Assembly (NCBI GenBank): GCA_905233345.1
Contig: CAJODQ010000011.1
Span: 40,871-104,870 of the forward strand
Direction: 5' to 3'
Source of the DNA: an uncultured Bacteroidales bacterium
GTDB taxonomy: Bacteria > Bacteroidota > Bacteroidia > Bacteroidales > UBA932
Length of the DNA: 64,000 nucleotides
The notes under the pieces: model-generated
Told to the model about the DNA's origin: nothing
Database searches by the model: none
What the model saw: only the letters and a program-made list of their open reading frames with translations
Shown: in pieces, positions 63,721 through 64,000 of the stretch
How positions within the stretch are numbered: position 1 is the stretch's first letter
How the letters are laid out: each line of letters starts with the position of its first letter
Made by a program: the position numbers and the translations under genes

Positions 63721-63992
63721 GGGGATGATTTGGTTTCAAAAAAGGCACAACCATCGCAGCCGCCCTCGGGGCAGGCGTTAGGGCGCTGGCCCGCGGCGGC
63801 GGCTTTCGGGTTGCGTTTGCGCCACAGGCGCAATTCTTCCTCCTTGGCACAGACGATGCCCTGCTGGCGGAGCGCCTTGTTGTGTGCGATCTCACCGTCG
63901 GGGAACTTCCCGTCTTTCTTGACCAGAATGGTGATGGCCAGCCCGGCCACGCCGAGCGCCAGGAGCAGGATGGCCATGAGGATGTCTTTCAT
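63714..63992 (-). CDS. Small single-span membrane protein with Cys cluster
   Basis: 92 aa, no family recognised. One span at about 5-25 (LMAILLLALGVAGLAITILV), then DGKFPDGEIAHNKALRQQGI and a lone Cys near 48, then an Arg/Ala-rich stretch and a C-terminal cluster CPEGGCDGCAFF, with a last Cys as final residue. The spacing could bind a metal or Fe-S group. Similar small proteins occur widely in Bacteroidetes. Its stop overlaps the decarboxylase start (ATGTTAG), so the two are coupled. Confidence 0.82.
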   Translation of the reverse strand: MKDILMAILLLALGVAGLAITILVKKDGKFPDGEIAHNKALRQQGIVCAKEEELRLWRKRNPKAAAAGQRPNACPEGGCDGCAFFETKSSPC

Positions 63993-64000
63993 CGTGCTTT

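Overview
The window is a piece of a Bacteroidetes (most likely Bacteroidales) chromosome with GC-rich coding sequence. Three things point there: promoters of the TAnnTTTG (-7) type with little Shine-Dalgarno signal; Bacteroidetes-style genes (ExbB/ExbD/ExbD plus TonB, M56-TonB fusion, OMP_b-brl receptor, many SPII lipoproteins); and a canonical division/cell-wall (dcw) cluster lacking murF and ddl. The exact genus cannot be fixed from sequence alone.

Layout. 1-3.4 kb: end of miaA, recQ (-), an FKBP-type PPIase lipoprotein. 3.4-11.7 kb: glutamine synthetase (-), then a + strand run of MsbA-like ABC exporter, acyl-CoA synthetase, dCMP deaminase, S41 protease and queA. 11.7-12.3 kb: a gene-free stretch with two inverted copies of a roughly 92-bp repeat. 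12.3-24.3 kb: + strand genes dprA, tatD, asparaginase, the ExbB/ExbD proton-channel operon, alkaline phosphatase, GHL10 glycosidase, asnS, uridine kinase, TonB and an SBF transporter, closed by tRNA-Ala(CGC) on the - strand. 24.4-37.9 kb: accessory surface and secreted functions (phytase-like protein, OMP barrel plus thioredoxin-like lipoprotein, coupled lipoproteins, BlaI/M56/TPR unit, S41 lipoprotein, phosphoesterase, GH20-like protein). 37.9-55.8 kb: - strand truB-rpiB-gltX downstream of the 13-gene dcw cluster mraZ to ftsZ. 56-64 kb: a peptidase S51/ATP-grasp fusion, mscL, O-methyltransferase and M16 peptidase (-), dnaX-lptB (+), then a methylmalonyl-CoA decarboxylase and a small Cys-rich membrane protein (-).

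How they work together. The dcw genes make lipid II with meso-DAP and build the divisome. The MsbA-like exporter and LptB belong to envelope lipid and LPS traffic. ExbB/ExbD/TonB energise outer-membrane receptors such as the barrel at 25.5 kb. ScpB-like decarboxylase fits propionate-forming fermentation.

Most notable: (1) a roughly 92-bp repeat present twice as an inverted pair between genes and once in frame inside dnaX; (2) a 118-bp element with 13-bp perfect terminal inverted repeats and competing internal hairpins at 29.4 kb; (3) a one-polypeptide fusion of an S51 serine peptidase with an ATP-grasp ligase; (4) several promoters set so close to the ATG that the messages are probably leaderless; (5) convergent genes whose stop codons share one CTAG.
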